Shown here one piece after another: positions 23,254 through 34,150 of a stretch of 64,000 nt of DNA. Each line of letters opens with the position of its first letter. Position 1 is the first letter of the stretch. A program made the translations under genes and the position numbers. Under the pieces are notes generated by a model. It saw only the letters and a list, made by a program, of their open reading frames with translations. It searched no databases and was not told the DNA's origin. This DNA is from Cordilura impudica (lineage: Eukaryota; Arthropoda; Insecta; Diptera; Scathophagidae). Location of the stretch: NCBI GenBank assembly GCA_963682025.1, contig OY821519.1:137368094-137432093 (forward strand), given 5' to 3'.

Positions 23254-24459
23254 TTGCATTTAGATATTCCTTCTGAACGCGAGCAATTTAATCAGGAGGA
23301 GATTAGTGATTTAGTGAGAGACCTTGGACTTTCTAAAAAAGCATCTGAAATTCTTGCTTCTCGATTAAAGCAAAAAAATCTGTTAACCCAAGGAACAACA
23401 ATTTCATACTACCGTAACAGAGAAAAAAACTTACTTCCATTCTTTTCCGAAGACGATGAATTTGTTTATTGTTCAGATGTTCCTGGTTTAGTAACAGCGA
23501 TGGGATTAGAGGAGTATGATCCAAATGACTGGCGACTATTTATAGATTCTTCTAAACGCAGCCTAAAATGTGTACTTCTGCATAACGGTAATAAATTGGT
23601 TTCGTTGCCCATTGCACATTCAACTAAAGCTAAAGAAGAATATTCTACAATTGCCTCAGTTATAAATAAAATAAAGTACAACGAACACCGCTGGCTAATT
23701 TGTGTGGATCTAAAAATGGTGAATTTTCTTCTAGGCCAACAAGGTGGCTACACAAAATATCCGTGTTTCATTTGTTTATGGGATAGCAGAGCCAGATCTG
23801 AACACTGGAGTAAGAAAGACTGGCCTTCGAGGGAAGCTATGGTTCCAGGAAACCACAATATAGTTAATCAACCACTTGTGCCCAGGGATCGCATAATACT
23901 GCCACCTCTCCATATCAAGCTAGGACTTATGAAACAATTTGTCAAAGCTCTCAACAAGGACGGCGATTGTTTTAGATATATCAGTAAAAAGTTCAACAAT
24001 TTGAGTTCGGAGAAACTGAAAGCTGGCATTTTTGATGGCCCTCAAATCAAAAAATTAATCAATGATGAAAATTTTAGTAATTCCATGACAGATATTGAAA
24101 GAAATGCTTGGAATGAATTTGTTTGGATAGTGCGCAATTTCCTGGGAAACAAAAAGGGTGAGCACTATTCGGACCACGTGGATAACATGTTGTCACATTT
24201 CAAGCAGCTTGGTTGTAATATGAGCATTAAGGTGCACTACCTACACAGTCATTTGGATTGTTTCCCTGAAAATCTTGGAGACTTCAGTGAAGAACAAGGT
24301 GAACGTTTCCATCAAGATATCCGCACTATAGAGGAGCGGTACCAGGGTCACTGGGATAAGCATATCATGGCGGACTATTGCTGGAGCATTAAAACAAATC
24401 CCTCTAAACAAGGTTATTTAAGAAAATCTTATAAAAGAAAATTTTTCGATGAGTTGTAA
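23254..24459 (+). CDS. Orphan transposase, main ORF (401 codons)
   Basis: This is the only long intact frame in the window. The listed first codon is TTG and no ATG opens the frame, which continues upstream to the TAA at 23173; a start at 23254 is therefore not meaningful and the true N-terminus lies further upstream. Visible blocks are: SKKASEILASRLKQ (28-40); WRLFIDSSKRSLKCVLLHNG (93-112) with D98; WLICVDLKMVNFLLGQQGGY (147-166) with D152; CFICLWDSR (171-179, a C-x-x-C); PPLHIKLGLMKQFVKAL (217-233); CNMSIKVHYLHSHLD (321-335); and SEEQGERFHQDIRTIEERY (345-363) with E350 and H353. Two Asp on hydrophobic strands followed by a late helix-borne Glu fit an RNase-H-fold DDE transposase. I recall similar unnamed arthropod proteins but no named family. 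It sits alone between the inverted repeats. Confidence 0.75.
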   Translation: MHLDIPSEREQFNQEEISDLVRDLGLSKKASEILASRLKQKNLLTQGTTISYYRNREKNLLPFFSEDDEFVYCSDVPGLVTAMGLEEYDPNDWRLFIDSSKRSLKCVLLHNGNKLVSLPIAHSTKAKEEYSTIASVINKIKYNEHRWLICVDLKMVNFLLGQQGGYTKYPCFICLWDSRARSEHWSKKDWPSREAMVPGNHNIVNQPLVPRDRIILPPLHIKLGLMKQFVKALNKDGDCFRYISKKFNNLSSEKLKAGIFDGPQIKKLINDENFSNSMTDIERNAWNEFVWIVRNFLGNKKGEHYSDHVDNMLSHFKQLGCNMSIKVHYLHSHLDCFPENLGDFSEEQGERFHQDIRTIEERYQGHWDKHIMADYCWSIKTNPSKQGYLRKSYKRKFFDEL

Positions 24460-24527
24460 TTACATTGTAATATTTGTGATTTTTCTTTAAAATTCTCTTT
24501 TTGTGTTAAATTAAAAAGTATAGTTGA

Positions 24528-25048
24528 CCATAAAAATGAAATAATCTTTTTTTATTACTTAATTTTTTTAATTCTTAGAATCATAAAAAACTAACTTATT
24601 ACATACAAACACTTACACATTAGAAAATGTTATTTTTGTATGGAAATCGCGATTTATATCAATTCAGTAAATCGTGAACAAAATCAAAAGTTGTGCACCG
24701 ATTGCAATGAAATAAAGCTCATTTTATTCGAAATATATTTAACTAACTGTCTGTAGACCAAAACTGTGATTTTTGTCCCATTTTTATTTTTTAGGAATTT
24801 TTAAAGAACAAAAAAAATGTTTTTTTTTAAAAAATTTTATTTTTTTTTTCAAAACTTGAACGATATCTCTAAAACTACTTGGAAAGTTTAAAAACAAAGT
24901 TAGCACGGCTTTAAGAGAATATTGTTTGCGAGTTTCGGATTTTTTTTTTAATTTAATATGGTGAACCGTTTTCAAGTTATTCCAATATATGTAGCTGAAG
25001 TGCCTTAATTTTGAACATAACGGTATATCTCGAAAAGTCGAGCTGATA
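24528..25048. repeat. Right 521-bp inverted repeat of the orphan transposon
   Basis: It is the reverse complement of 22198-22718. Its low divergence from the left copy suggests recent activity or gene conversion between the arms. Confidence 0.85.
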
Positions 25049-25154
25049 GAAAAAAACCAAGTGCAGATTTGAAATCAGCGACCTCAAATTAGTAAAAATT
25101 TGCTATAAGTTTCAAATCAACACAAAAAAAGTTCAATTTTGTTCCCTTGTGTAA

Positions 25155-26038
25155 TCTTTATCTGCTTGAACCATAGGAACACTTAAAAACTTTGTATTGA
25201 TTGTATCTGCATCCGTCGAAAATGGTTCTCGATGCGTAGATTTACCGATACCAACTTCGCGTATCGTTTGCCATGTTCTTTTGGAGCCAATGGCAGAAGA
25301 AAAATCGGATTTGGCCTTTTTAATCATTTTATTTGTGTTTCTGTTAGCAGTCAGATAATCATCATGTAATATTGTTGTTTTAAATGTTTTCCAACGTGCA
25401 TAGGCAAAATCTCTTTGACTGATACAATCTTTAAATTCAGATGAAAACCAGGGTTTTTGTTTATTACTGATAATCTTAAATTTTATTGGTACAGTTAGAT
25501 TGAACAGATAAATTATGTTTTGCTCCAGAAAAGAGAGTTGATCATCTACAGAATTTAAACATTACAAAGCATTCAAATCAATATTAAAAAATTCTTCCTC
25601 GAGGGATCTAAAATTAATGTTTTTAAAGTCTCGAAAAATAATCCTCTCAACTTGTATAACAAGTTGGAAATTGTAAGTCATAAAAATAAGATCATGCTTG
25701 GAAAAACATGATGCAGACAGTTGATCGTAGAGTAGTATATTAATTTCATTACTCACTAGAAACGAATCCAAAAGCGTATTAATAGTTGCAGTGAAGTGTG
25801 TAGGATGTAAGATATTAGGTGATATTAAAACAAGCGAGGCAAAAGCATCAGAGAAACTACTATCTACCAGAATGTTTGAATTAAAATCTTCTGCTGTGAT
25901 AACATCATACAAAGGTGTTTGCGTTTCCATAGTTCGAAAAAATCGCCTGGTACAAAGATTCTTATTAGGCCTGTAAACACTCCCTACAAGCAATTTCCTA
26001 CCTTCATTATTTACCTCGATAAATAGGTACTCAATTCG
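25155..26038 (-). pseudogene. Second LINE: endonuclease and linker
   Basis: The minus-strand frame shows IEYLFIEVNNEGRKLLVGSV then YRPNK, typical of an APE-type LINE endonuclease. VITAEDFNSNIL sits in place of the (G)DFN box and SKHDLI in place of the SDH box. The linker (KRTWQTIREVGIGKSTHREP) follows, ending at the transposon insertion at 25152. The start of the domain is missing because the element is 5'-truncated. Confidence 0.65.
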
Positions 26039-26047
26039 GGTGATTTT

Positions 26048-27233
26048 GTACTTTACTAGAGAAATATTTAAGTCTCTTTGCAAATGTGAGTTTCTCACGA
26101 ACCAGGGTGCGCCAGTTTCCATTCTCAAAATCTTGTTTTGGCATTTTTGTATTCTTTCTCTGTTTGAAGCTGAGGCTGTTCCCCATAACTGAATGCCATA
26201 GTACCAAATGTGTTTGAAAATTAAGTTCTAAATCAAGAGCTTACAGTCACGACTTAACTTTTAATTCGTTCCATTTAGCCATGTGAATTGGACTAATTTC
26301 AATTTTATTTGTGTCAATTTAGCATCTATATGGCATTTCCAGGTAATTCGCGGTCAAAATATAGTCTGAGATATTTAACAAAGGAATGTTGAAGCATAGG
26401 CTGGTTCCTAATTCGAATTTGAGGGCAAGTTTCCCTTCTTAGGGTAAAAGTTACGAGGATACACTTTTGTTCATTTTCTTTAATCTTCCACATATCTAGC
26501 CAATTTTCTAGCTGTTCAATATAGCTCTATAAAAGAAGAGATGCTGTGGAGGGGTTTTCGTGTATGCTTACAATTGCAGTATCATCCGCAAAAGTCGACA
26601 GAAGTGTTTTTTCATTTGTTGGCATGTCTGATGTGTAAGGGATGCAGGCCCAAGGTACTACCTTGTGGTACACCGGCATGAATTGTCTGTGGAGGGCTCA
26701 CGAATCTTTCCTTTCTTATAGAGAATTTTCTATTAATTCTAAAGCTATCCAATAGCTTATGTGTGTTCGGGGGAACAACTTTTTAACTTTATACAGGAGG
26801 CCCTCGTGCCAAACTAGTTGGAAGGCTTGCGAGACGTCTATAAAAAGGGCAGAACCGTACTTTTTCTCTTCAAAGGCTCTTCTTATGGCACTCACAATTC
26901 TGTGAACTTGCTCAGTAGTGCTGTATTTCGTCTGAAACCAAATTGATTTGCTGGAATGACATTATTTTGATCTACGGATATTGTAAGCTTGTTTACCAAA
27001 ATTCTCTCGAATAATTTTGACGTGGAACTTTCCATTCTGGGGGAAAATGTTCCAGGCGTATTATAGCATCAAAAATAAACAGAATTATTCTTAATGCTAT
27101 TCGGGGTAACTCCAAAAGCATTTGATTACTGATCCCATCGATCCCCTATGCTTATTTGGGGTTTAAGTCAACAATAGCCTTTTCGACCTCTCGAAGGGAC
27201 AAAACAAAGGGATACTGCTCTGTTCTGTGAAGT
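26048..27233 (-). pseudogene. Jockey-type reverse transcriptase remnant
   Basis: Decayed minus-strand frames show, in order: LREVEKAIVDLNPK and GIDGISNQMLLELP (fingers), HAGVPQGSTLG, FADDTAIVSIHENPSTAS (the catalytic F-A-D-D), then the thumb and C-terminal segment YGIQLWGTASASNRERIQK, NKILRMETGAPWFVRN and SHLQRDLNISLVK. These are hallmark jockey-clade motifs. Several stops and frameshifts make it inactive. It continues in the small 3' piece at 20118-20351. Confidence 0.75.
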
Positions 27234-27760
27234 AACTAAAGCCCAATGGCCGTCATTTTATAATGTTGATTTTTGGAGATCAACGATTGGATGCTGATTT
27301 TTCGAAAAAAAAAGATCATTCTAAGCGATGAAGCGCATTTTCAGTAAATCGCCAAAATTACCAAATTTCGGGTTCAGAGAACCGACATGTCTTCGTCGCA
27401 AAACGAATGCAACGTGTTATTGTTTAATGCGAGTTTGATGCTAGAGGCATCATTGGACCATAATTTTTCGCATGAGTTATTGACCACCAGATAACAGATT
27501 TCTTTCCACCTAAATTGGATGTTCTTGATGTGCGAGACATTTGGTTTTAATAAGATGGTGCTACTTCATTTACTGCATAAGACACTTCGGTGATCACATT
27601 TGGCCCCCCAAATCAGGTGATTTGACACCATACCTTTTTATGTGGTTATTTGATGGCAAAGATCTATGCCAGCCAAATTCCCCTCCTGTGTCGTTTATGA
27701 TTCAAAGAGAACAAAAAAAAAATAACATAAGTAAAAACGAGCTGTTTTCTTCGTAAATTT
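27234..27760 (+). pseudogene. Mariner-like transposase, catalytic half (split by LINE)
   Basis: This resumes the gene broken at 20117. KPNGRHF, then DADFSKKKIILSDEAHFQ (first catalytic Asp), a decayed stretch up to GIIGP, VLDVRDIWF then DGAT (second Asp block), HFGDHIWPPKSGDLTP and MWLF. The order and spacing are those of insect mariner-like DDE transposases. It contains several stops. Confidence 0.65.
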
Positions 27761-28223
27761 TGGGATACCCTTCATTTTTTGCGGTTGTCAGTACGGTTTT
27801 TGAGTTCGTGTAGTTTTCTGATTTTATTGAGCAAAGGAAATTCATTAGATTTTTTTTTTTTTGAGAACTGAAAGATGTTGCTGAAGGCCTTCGCTCACCT
27901 AAACGACACCTCAGATTTGGTGCTAAGAGATTGCTGACGTTTCGTATTATTATCTGTGAAAACATGTTTTGTGAATACTAAAATAATAAAAAACAGATCA
28001 CTATGGACCTTGCAGCATCTGATCAGTTAAGCGAATATCGTGTAAAAAGTGAAAAGACAACGACGAATTGGTTCAAAAATTAAAGTCATGCTTATAGTTT
28101 TCGGCGATTATTATTTACGATTACGATTTACGATGTAACTGGGTTGAGTGTTATTCTCTCCTGCACTGTGCCCAAGCAGATCTTTTGTGCACCCTCTGTC
28201 AGTTTTGTGTGCTTTCGTGTTTT
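27761..28223. other. Unassigned stretch
   Basis: About 460 bp without a recognisable gene or repeat. Confidence 0.45.
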
Positions 28224-28890
28224 TTAATCCATTACAGCATTTAGAAACTTGAAGATGTCCTTAACCGCCAATGTTTTGTACATCTTCTCCGCTATTTCAG
28301 ATTTGCCAAATATTTTGTCCTTTAGATATGAAAAAGCCGTACATTTTGCCAGTATATGTTCCATGGTTTCACCGTCCTCCAGGCAGTACCTGCATGTTTT
28401 ATTTTCAGCCAAATGCATTTTGTATAGGATGTAATTGCACGCATAGTGGACTACGAGTGCCCCACATAGAAGTTTTAGATTGGATCTGTTCAATATTAGG
28501 GCATCCCTGCTCGCTTCGATGCAAAAATTTTTTCAAGTATTAAAGTAGTGCTTGTCCATTCCAATACTCTACTTACTCGTCTTTCGATATTTTCGGTTAT
28601 GTTTTTTTTTTTGGTGAATTCGAATTTAGGGCTTCGACTACTCCACGTCTTGCCTTTTCATCGGATTTCTCATTTCCTTTATACCCATTGCGACCTGCGA
28701 CCCATATAATCGTTACTTTATAATATTTCGTTAGTTTGTTTAGGGCCCTATGGCTTTCGAGCATAGATTTGTGGTGAACAGTTGATTTTGCCAGTGTATT
28801 AGTTGCATCTTGGTCCTCTGCAATTATTATGGAATGAATCACTATGAATTCCTTCCAACAAGCCAAACTGAGATATTATTTGAGGGCTAT
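28224..28890 (-). pseudogene. RNase-H-type LINE remnant: RNase H and C-terminal domain
   Basis: The upstream minus-strand frame (28866 to 28597) ends with IIWVAGRNGYKGNEKSDEKA, equivalent to the W-V-P-G-H-x-G-x-x-G-N-E-x-A-D-x-x-A end of the RNase H domain; the His is Arg here. The next frame (28493 to 28224) has CRYCLEDGETMEHILAKC, the Cys/His module after RNase H in I/LOA-type LINEs. Sequence differs from the LINE at 61.6-63.4 kb, so it is another family. Confidence 0.65.
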
Positions 28891-28914
28891 GCGTCGCTTG
28901 TGTGAAACTACGCG

Positions 28915-29420
28915 CAAAAAGAGGTCAACTCTTGTTTTCTTGTACCATGATATTGATCGGCTCATTTCTTTCCATAGCCATACTTTGGTTTAAATAAAAA
29001 TGCCGCATCTGTCAAACATTTGTAAATAATACTCGCCGATAATAGATGTAAATGGCAACGCATGCATCCCAGGAAACTGTCGCCATGACATCGTTGGCCG
29101 ATAGACCTCACTGGTGTCTGTTCACCTGCAGAAAGCCAATACTACAGCTGTTTCTTGTTCTCCAGTGTATTATAAAGGATCCTTGTTCTTGTTCACGCTT
29201 ACGAAACGGCATAAAAACTCCATCGAATTACTACTAAACATCAACAAATACTTCTCTTAAATGGTCAGACGGTTGCGCTTATGGTCGTTTGTGAGCAATC
29301 GCGGTACCCATCGCGCGGATAGATTTTTCATGTCCAAGTATATGTAAATATAAAATGTAATGTCTTTGTTCAGCTGAGACGTTCTTGGATTTATAGACAA
29401 TTTCTGTTCGATGTGTCTTG
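28915..29420 (-). pseudogene. Mariner transposase remnant
   Basis: Minus-strand frames give LSARWVPRLLTNDHKRNRLT, then SSNSMEFLCRFVSVN, YTGEQETA and VMATVSWDAC. They match the classic mariner blocks (S-x-R-W-V-P-R-x-L-T; F-L-x-R-x-V-T-x-D-E-T-W; V-M-x-T-V-F-W-D-x-x-G). The first catalytic Asp is replaced and frames shift repeatedly. It belongs to mariner proper, unlike the other mariner-like fragments here. Confidence 0.7.
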
Positions 29421-29625
29421 TGCTTCTTAACGATTAAAGTGGATGGTGCAGAGTGCCCATTGTATTTATCAAGCCTTTTCTTTGATTAGTTATTTCCACA
29501 AAAAATTATGTTTTTCCATTTTTGCACAAATTCTTGAAGTAGTCTGCTTTCAATGGCTGTCAAACCTTTACAGTAGTCTTCGAAATGGATTAAGTAGACA
29601 GGCGCTGTGTTTATGTTTAATTAAC

Positions 29626-29655
29626 TACGAGGGTAGTTCAAAAAGTTTCTCAACT
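29626..29655 (+). repeat. Mariner-type terminal inverted repeat, isolated
   Basis: TACGAGGGTAGTTCAAAAAG is a standard mariner terminus starting with TA. It points rightwards, away from the transposase remnant at 28915-29420, so it is the left end of another fragment with no recognisable inside. Confidence 0.5.
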
Positions 29656-29957
29656 GCTCTCGCAATTTGTGTTTATTCTCAATCAGACCAGTTTCTGGCA
29701 TTATGACATTCGTCATGCCTTTAGTTTCCGCTGGTCTAAGATTTTTTTCTTCATCCTTTAATTATACTGCATATTTTAACTTTAACAGTTTAACTGAAGA
29801 AGAACTTATGTCCAAAATATGAATTTAATAAACAAAAGTTTAGCTTTGCCAAATTTTATTAAGATGGTTTTAATTACTATATACCATGCCATATTACCAT
29901 CCTATATATTCTAAAATATATACAAAGCAAATTGATTTAAGCAAATAGCATTTTATG

Positions 29958-30174
29958 CACACAGAAAACAGAAACCAAATTTATTGTCAACCGAATTTCG
30001 ATGAAGATAATAACCGAATTTTCAGTTGATTACAATTGCAATTCAATGGTACTAAAACGAAATATTTTAGCACAAAAAATAATGGTCACTTGCTACAAAA
30101 TGTCTGTTGTAATAATCGAAAATGGAGTTGGTAAACTTTAGAACAATTCGGTTGGTGATTTTTTTTCTGTGTGT
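29958..30174. repeat. MITE-like element with CACACAGAAAA ends
   Basis: The left end CACACAGAAAACAGAAACC and the right end (minus) CACACAGAAAAAAAATCACC form imperfect terminal inverted repeats, both followed by a CAACCGAATT block. The element is 217 bp with no coding frame. Confidence 0.5.
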
Positions 30175-31141
30175 ATCTGCTGTTGGAAATATTTGAGTAG
30201 GATGCTTCGCATAGATATAAACCAAATTTAAGATGCTATTATTTCTGTCACCATTGTATACCGATGTTGTAGTAGTGAATGGTGACCCCATAAAAAATAT
30301 TTAGTGCATTGAATTCAATAGGAATGCAAATAAATCTTAAAATGACGCCATGTAGACAAAAACTCACATAAACAAACTATGAAAAAAAAGAACTTTCAAC
30401 GAGAATACAAATAAAAAGCGAGTTTATAGTCATAGTAAATTAAAAATCTTGTATGGTTTGCACTTGCTTTTTAGACTTTTTCTTAGATACAGATACGACA
30501 TATTAAAAAGAAAATATTCTTTAAACAAAATCAGTACTTTAAATAAATTCTAACAATATTTTATCGATTTTAATAATGGAATGAAACATTCAGTTCATAA
30601 AAAAAAATAATTTAATAAAAATTTAATAATGCTTTTAATATATAAGTAGCAAGTTGCAAGAGCACGTTTATTTATTATGTTATGATTAATTAGTGAAAAT
30701 ATAAAACCCTGCTTCACCTAAAATTGGTTCTAAGTCGATCGGTATAAACGTTTATACAATTTAGTTGGTGGATTTTTTGTGTATATAAATAATCGATTTC
30801 CATAAACAAAACGATAATGGCTGTCAAGTATCACCAAAATTTATACGAAGACCATTAAAGTCTGATCTGGCAGAATTTTCTCACCTGACGTATAGATGGC
30901 TGCAGTAGTTTGAAAACAAAATATTTTGGTAAAAAGTGGCAACCTTATAAAATATGTAATTTAAGCATGAAAAAAATTGGTCACCATTTTGTAATTCAAC
31001 CAATATATATTTTTGGAGGAGACATAGGGCCACCACTTCATACCTGAGACAGAATCTTGTCCAATGAAGGCGAAGAAAGTTCCATCTGCAGGCAAGGTTA
31101 TGGCGTTTGCTTCTCTGGGATGCGCGTGTATAAATTTTTAT
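30175..31141. other. Unassigned AT-rich stretch
   Basis: No gene recognised. About 31010-31140 is less AT-rich and has a readable minus-strand frame (LPADGTFFAFIGQDSVSG) that I cannot place. An AATTTAGTTGGTGGATTTTT segment near 30760 resembles the inside of the MITE just upstream. Confidence 0.45.
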
Positions 31142-31927
31142 AACATATACCACTATGTGGTTTGGGTATAATGACTTTGTGCTGCTGTTTGTAACTACCA
31201 AAAATATTTGACCTAGACCCATCTTTTATTATACCGATCGATTCAGAATCACGTTCTGAATCACTCTCTGAGTAGATTAAGCAATGTCCGTCAGTCTGTC
31301 AGTCTGTGGTTCCATGTAAACCTTGTAATCAAACTACAGGTCGCAAATATAATATACGAAATTTTATATATAAAATTTCATCGGTCATAGAATGAACGCT
31401 ATTGAAATTCGTAAAATTCGGTCCATGTTCAGACCTAGTCCCCATACAAATGACCCCCATGAAATCGACATAAATTGTCAAGTTATCATATAGATCTAAG
31501 TCAATTGGGTTTGTTCATTATAACCATTAATCAGTAGTGCAAATAAAATCCCTAAAGGACAATTCTTTGTCATAGGCCCCATATAGAGCTGCTTCCCGAA
31601 CTTCACTTAAAACAATCAAAAAACAAAAATATTGTACAGATTTTTCTTAAATTTGGTTTGTACATATATATTTTTTCAAAATATAAGTGACTTTATCAAA
31701 TATGGTCAGGATCGGTCCTTTTTTTGACCGAGTACCCATATAAATATAGCATCCAATATAAACTTTTTCATATCTGCATCCAAAAAAATTAATAACAATG
31801 CCACTCACATTTGGTTTATGCTTATTTTCTATATCGGATTAGTTGGACCGAAGAGATAGGGTCTCTAAACTATGGTATAGGGTATCGTATAGTCGGTCTA
31901 GACCGACTATAATTTTTTTTACTTTTT
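31142..31927 (+). repeat. HINE array copy 1
   Basis: It starts TATACCACTATGTGGTTTGG and ends with the AGTCGGTCTAGACCGACTAT hairpin plus TTTTACTTTTT. The next copy begins at the next base. Confidence 0.75.
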
Positions 31928-32642
31928 GTACTATGTGGTAAGGGTGTGGTAATGACTTTGACCGAGACCCATCTTTTACTACACCGGTCGGCCCAGAATC
32001 ACCGAGTCGATTTAGCGATGTCCGTCCGTCCATCTGTCCTTATATCAGTCTGTCTGTGTGTCCATGCAAACTTTGCAATCAAAATATAGATAGCAAATAG
32101 ATATATATTTTGATAAACATCAACGCTATTGAAATTGGAGAAAATCTATTTATGCTCAGGCCTAGTCCCCATACAAATTACCCCATGAGATCGACTTAAA
32201 TGGTCAAAATATCCAAATAATCATATAGATCTCGGTTAAATTGGGTCTGTGTATATTTATTGCATCTATTTACCAGTAGTCCGAAAACAAACCCTATAGG
32301 ATAATTCTTAGTCATAACCCCCGCATGAAGCCCGATCTGCACTTACATCTATCAAAAACCAAAAATATTGCACAGATTTTTCTCAAATTTGGGTTGTATG
32401 TGTTTTTGCAAAAAATAAGTGAACTTACCAAATATGGTCAGGATCGGTCCATTTTTCGACCTAGTCCCCATATAAATATAGCATTCGATATGAACTTTTT
32501 CATATCCGAAGTCAACAAAATGAATAACACTTCCTTTTAAATTTGTATATATAGTTAGTTGGAGCTAAGAGATAGGGTGTCTAAACGCATTGTATAGGAT
32601 GTCGTATTATCGACCTAGACCGACTATAATTTTCTTACTTTT
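31928..32642 (+). repeat. HINE array copy 2
   Basis: Starts at TGTACTATGTGGTAAGGGT, carries a GTCCGTCCATC tract near 32023 and ends with GACCTAGACCGACTAT and TTTTCTTACTTTTT. It is more diverged than its neighbours. Confidence 0.7.
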
Positions 32643-33420
32643 TATACCCTATACCAATATGTGGTTTAGGTGTAATGACTTTGTGCTGCTGTTTGTACCT
32701 ACCAAAAATATTTGACCTAGACCCATCTTTTATTATACCGATCGAATCAGAATCACTTTCTGATTCGATTTAACGATGTCCGTCCGTCTGTGGTCCATGT
32801 AAAGCTTCTAATCAAACTACAGGTCGCAAATATGAATATATTTCGGTGAAATTTGGTAAATAAGCTTTAATGGGCCATGGAATGAACGCTGTTGAAATTG
32901 GTGAGAATCGGTCAATGTACAGACCTAGCCGCCATACAAATGACCCCTATGAAATCAACATTAATTGCCATAGGATCCAATTAATCATATGAATCTTAGT
33001 CAAATTGGGTTTGTATGTGTATATTACATCCATTAATCAGTAGTCCAAAAATGATCCCTATGGGACAACTCTTAGTCATAGGCCCCATATAGAGCTGCTT
33101 CCCGATCTTCACTTAAATCTATTAAAAAACAAAAATATTGCACGGATTCCTTTCAAATTTTGTTTGTATATATTTTTACAAAATACCAGAGACTTTACAA
33201 AACATGGTCAGGATCGGTCTATTTTTAGGCCTAGTCCCCATATAGATATAGCATCCGATATGAACTTTTTCACATCTGCAGACAAAAAAATTAATAAAAA
33301 TCCCACTCAAATTTGCTTTATGCTTATTTTCTATATCCAGTTAGTTGGGCCTGAGATATAGGGTCTCTAAACGCATGGTATAGGGTATCGTATTGTCGGT
33401 CTAGACCGACAATAATTTTT
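32643..33420 (+). repeat. HINE array copy 3
   Basis: Full length, from TATACCCTATACCAATATG to GTCGGTCTAGACCGACAAT. The final tail is cut short where copy 4 starts. Confidence 0.75.
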
Positions 33421-34150
33421 ATGTGGTTTGGGTATAATGACTTTGTGCTGCTGTTTGTAACAACCAAAAATATTCGTCCTAGACCCAGCTTTAATTAGAC
33501 CGATCGACTCAGAATCACTTTTTAAGTCGAAATAGCCATGTCCGTCCGTCCGTCCGTCCGTCCGTCTGTGTGTCCATGTAAACCTTGTAATCAAACTACA
33601 GGTCGCAAATATGAATATATTTTGATGGAATTTTGTATATAAGCTTTCATCGGCTATGGGATGAAAGCTTTTGAAACTGGTGAGAATCGGTCCATGTTCA
33701 GACCTAGTCCCCATACAAATGACCCCTATGAAATCGACATAAATTGCCATAAGTTACAAATTATCATATAGATCTCACTCAAATTTGGTTTGTATGTGTT
33801 TATTACATCCATAGGCCCCATATAGAGCTGCTTCCCGATCTTCAGTTAAATCTATCAAAAAACAAAAATATTGCACAGATTTTTCTCAAATTTGGTTTGT
33901 ATATATTTTTTCAAAGTATGAGTGACTATAGCAAATATGGTCAGGTTCGGTCCATTTTTCGACCTAGTCCCCATATAAGTATAGTATCCGATATGAACTT
34001 TTTCATATCTGCAGCGAAAAAAATTAATAAAAATGCCACTGAAATTTGGTTTATGCTTATTTGCTATATCCAATTAGTTGGACCGAAGAGATAAGGTCTC
34101 TTAACCATGGTATAGGGTATCGTAGACCGACTATAATTTTCTGACTTGTT
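33421..34150 (+). repeat. HINE array copy 4
   Basis: Begins inside the 5' palindrome (ATGTGGTTTGGGTATAATG), with (GTCC)n near 33541-33560. It ends GTAGACCGACTATAATTTTC then TGACTTGTTTT, directly against the poly-A end of a minus-strand LINE. Confidence 0.75.

Larger units (their letters stand above)
22161..25151 (+). mobile_element. DNA transposon with 521-bp inverted repeats, orphan family
   Basis: The ends are CACAAGGGAACAA on both strands, flanked by TAA at 22158-22160 and 25152-25154 (3-bp target duplication). Rejoining the flanks restores an uninterrupted LINE frame (ADKD then YYINSH), which supports these boundaries. Inside lie inverted repeats of 521 bp (22198-22718 and 24528-25048) that differ at only a few positions. 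Between them is a single plus-strand gene. About 37 bp (left) and 103 bp (right) separate the outer 13-mers from the long repeats, so the left outer part carries a deletion. The superfamily is not assigned. A CAC start with a 3-bp duplication recalls the CACTA/CMC group, but the protein does not clearly belong there. Confidence 0.8.
20352..26038 (-). mobile_element. Second LINE, inserted in the jockey-type LINE
   Basis: This is the minus-strand insertion between the jockey C-terminal pieces. It begins in the endonuclease domain and ends with a (TAAA)n tail at about 20352-20383. Weak target duplications may be present (GGTGATTTT at 26039-26047 versus CGTGAATTT at 20343-20351). It carries endonuclease, linker and RT parts and is itself split by the DNA transposon at 22161-25151. 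The RT motif and C-terminal domain suggest the CR1/jockey group, but the clade is not settled. Confidence 0.7.
20118..27233 (-). mobile_element. Jockey-type LINE insertion, 5'-truncated, interrupted
   Basis: The insertion is bounded by a perfect 10-bp target duplication (AACTAAAGCC at 20108-20117 and 27234-27243). On the minus strand it starts within the reverse transcriptase, runs to a C-terminal RRRETADLIG-stop near 20283-20314, then a 3' UTR with AATAAA near 20155. It ends in a poly-A tail, visible as the T-run at 20121-20142. Only about 1.4 kb (20118-20351 and about 26048-27233) is its own sequence. The rest is a second LINE inserted into it. Confidence 0.8.

Noticed and set aside
30881..31222. 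113-codon minus-strand ORF as a gene
   Set aside because: Its first third lies in a HINE start and the rest resembles no protein I know; codon use looks random.
33367..33750. 127-codon ORF, and similar ORFs at 10764, 12357, 39150 and 46172
   Set aside because: All are the same conserved HINE stretch (MAIYVDFIGVICMGxRSEHG) read through. They persist because the repeat is conserved, and HINE elements encode no protein.
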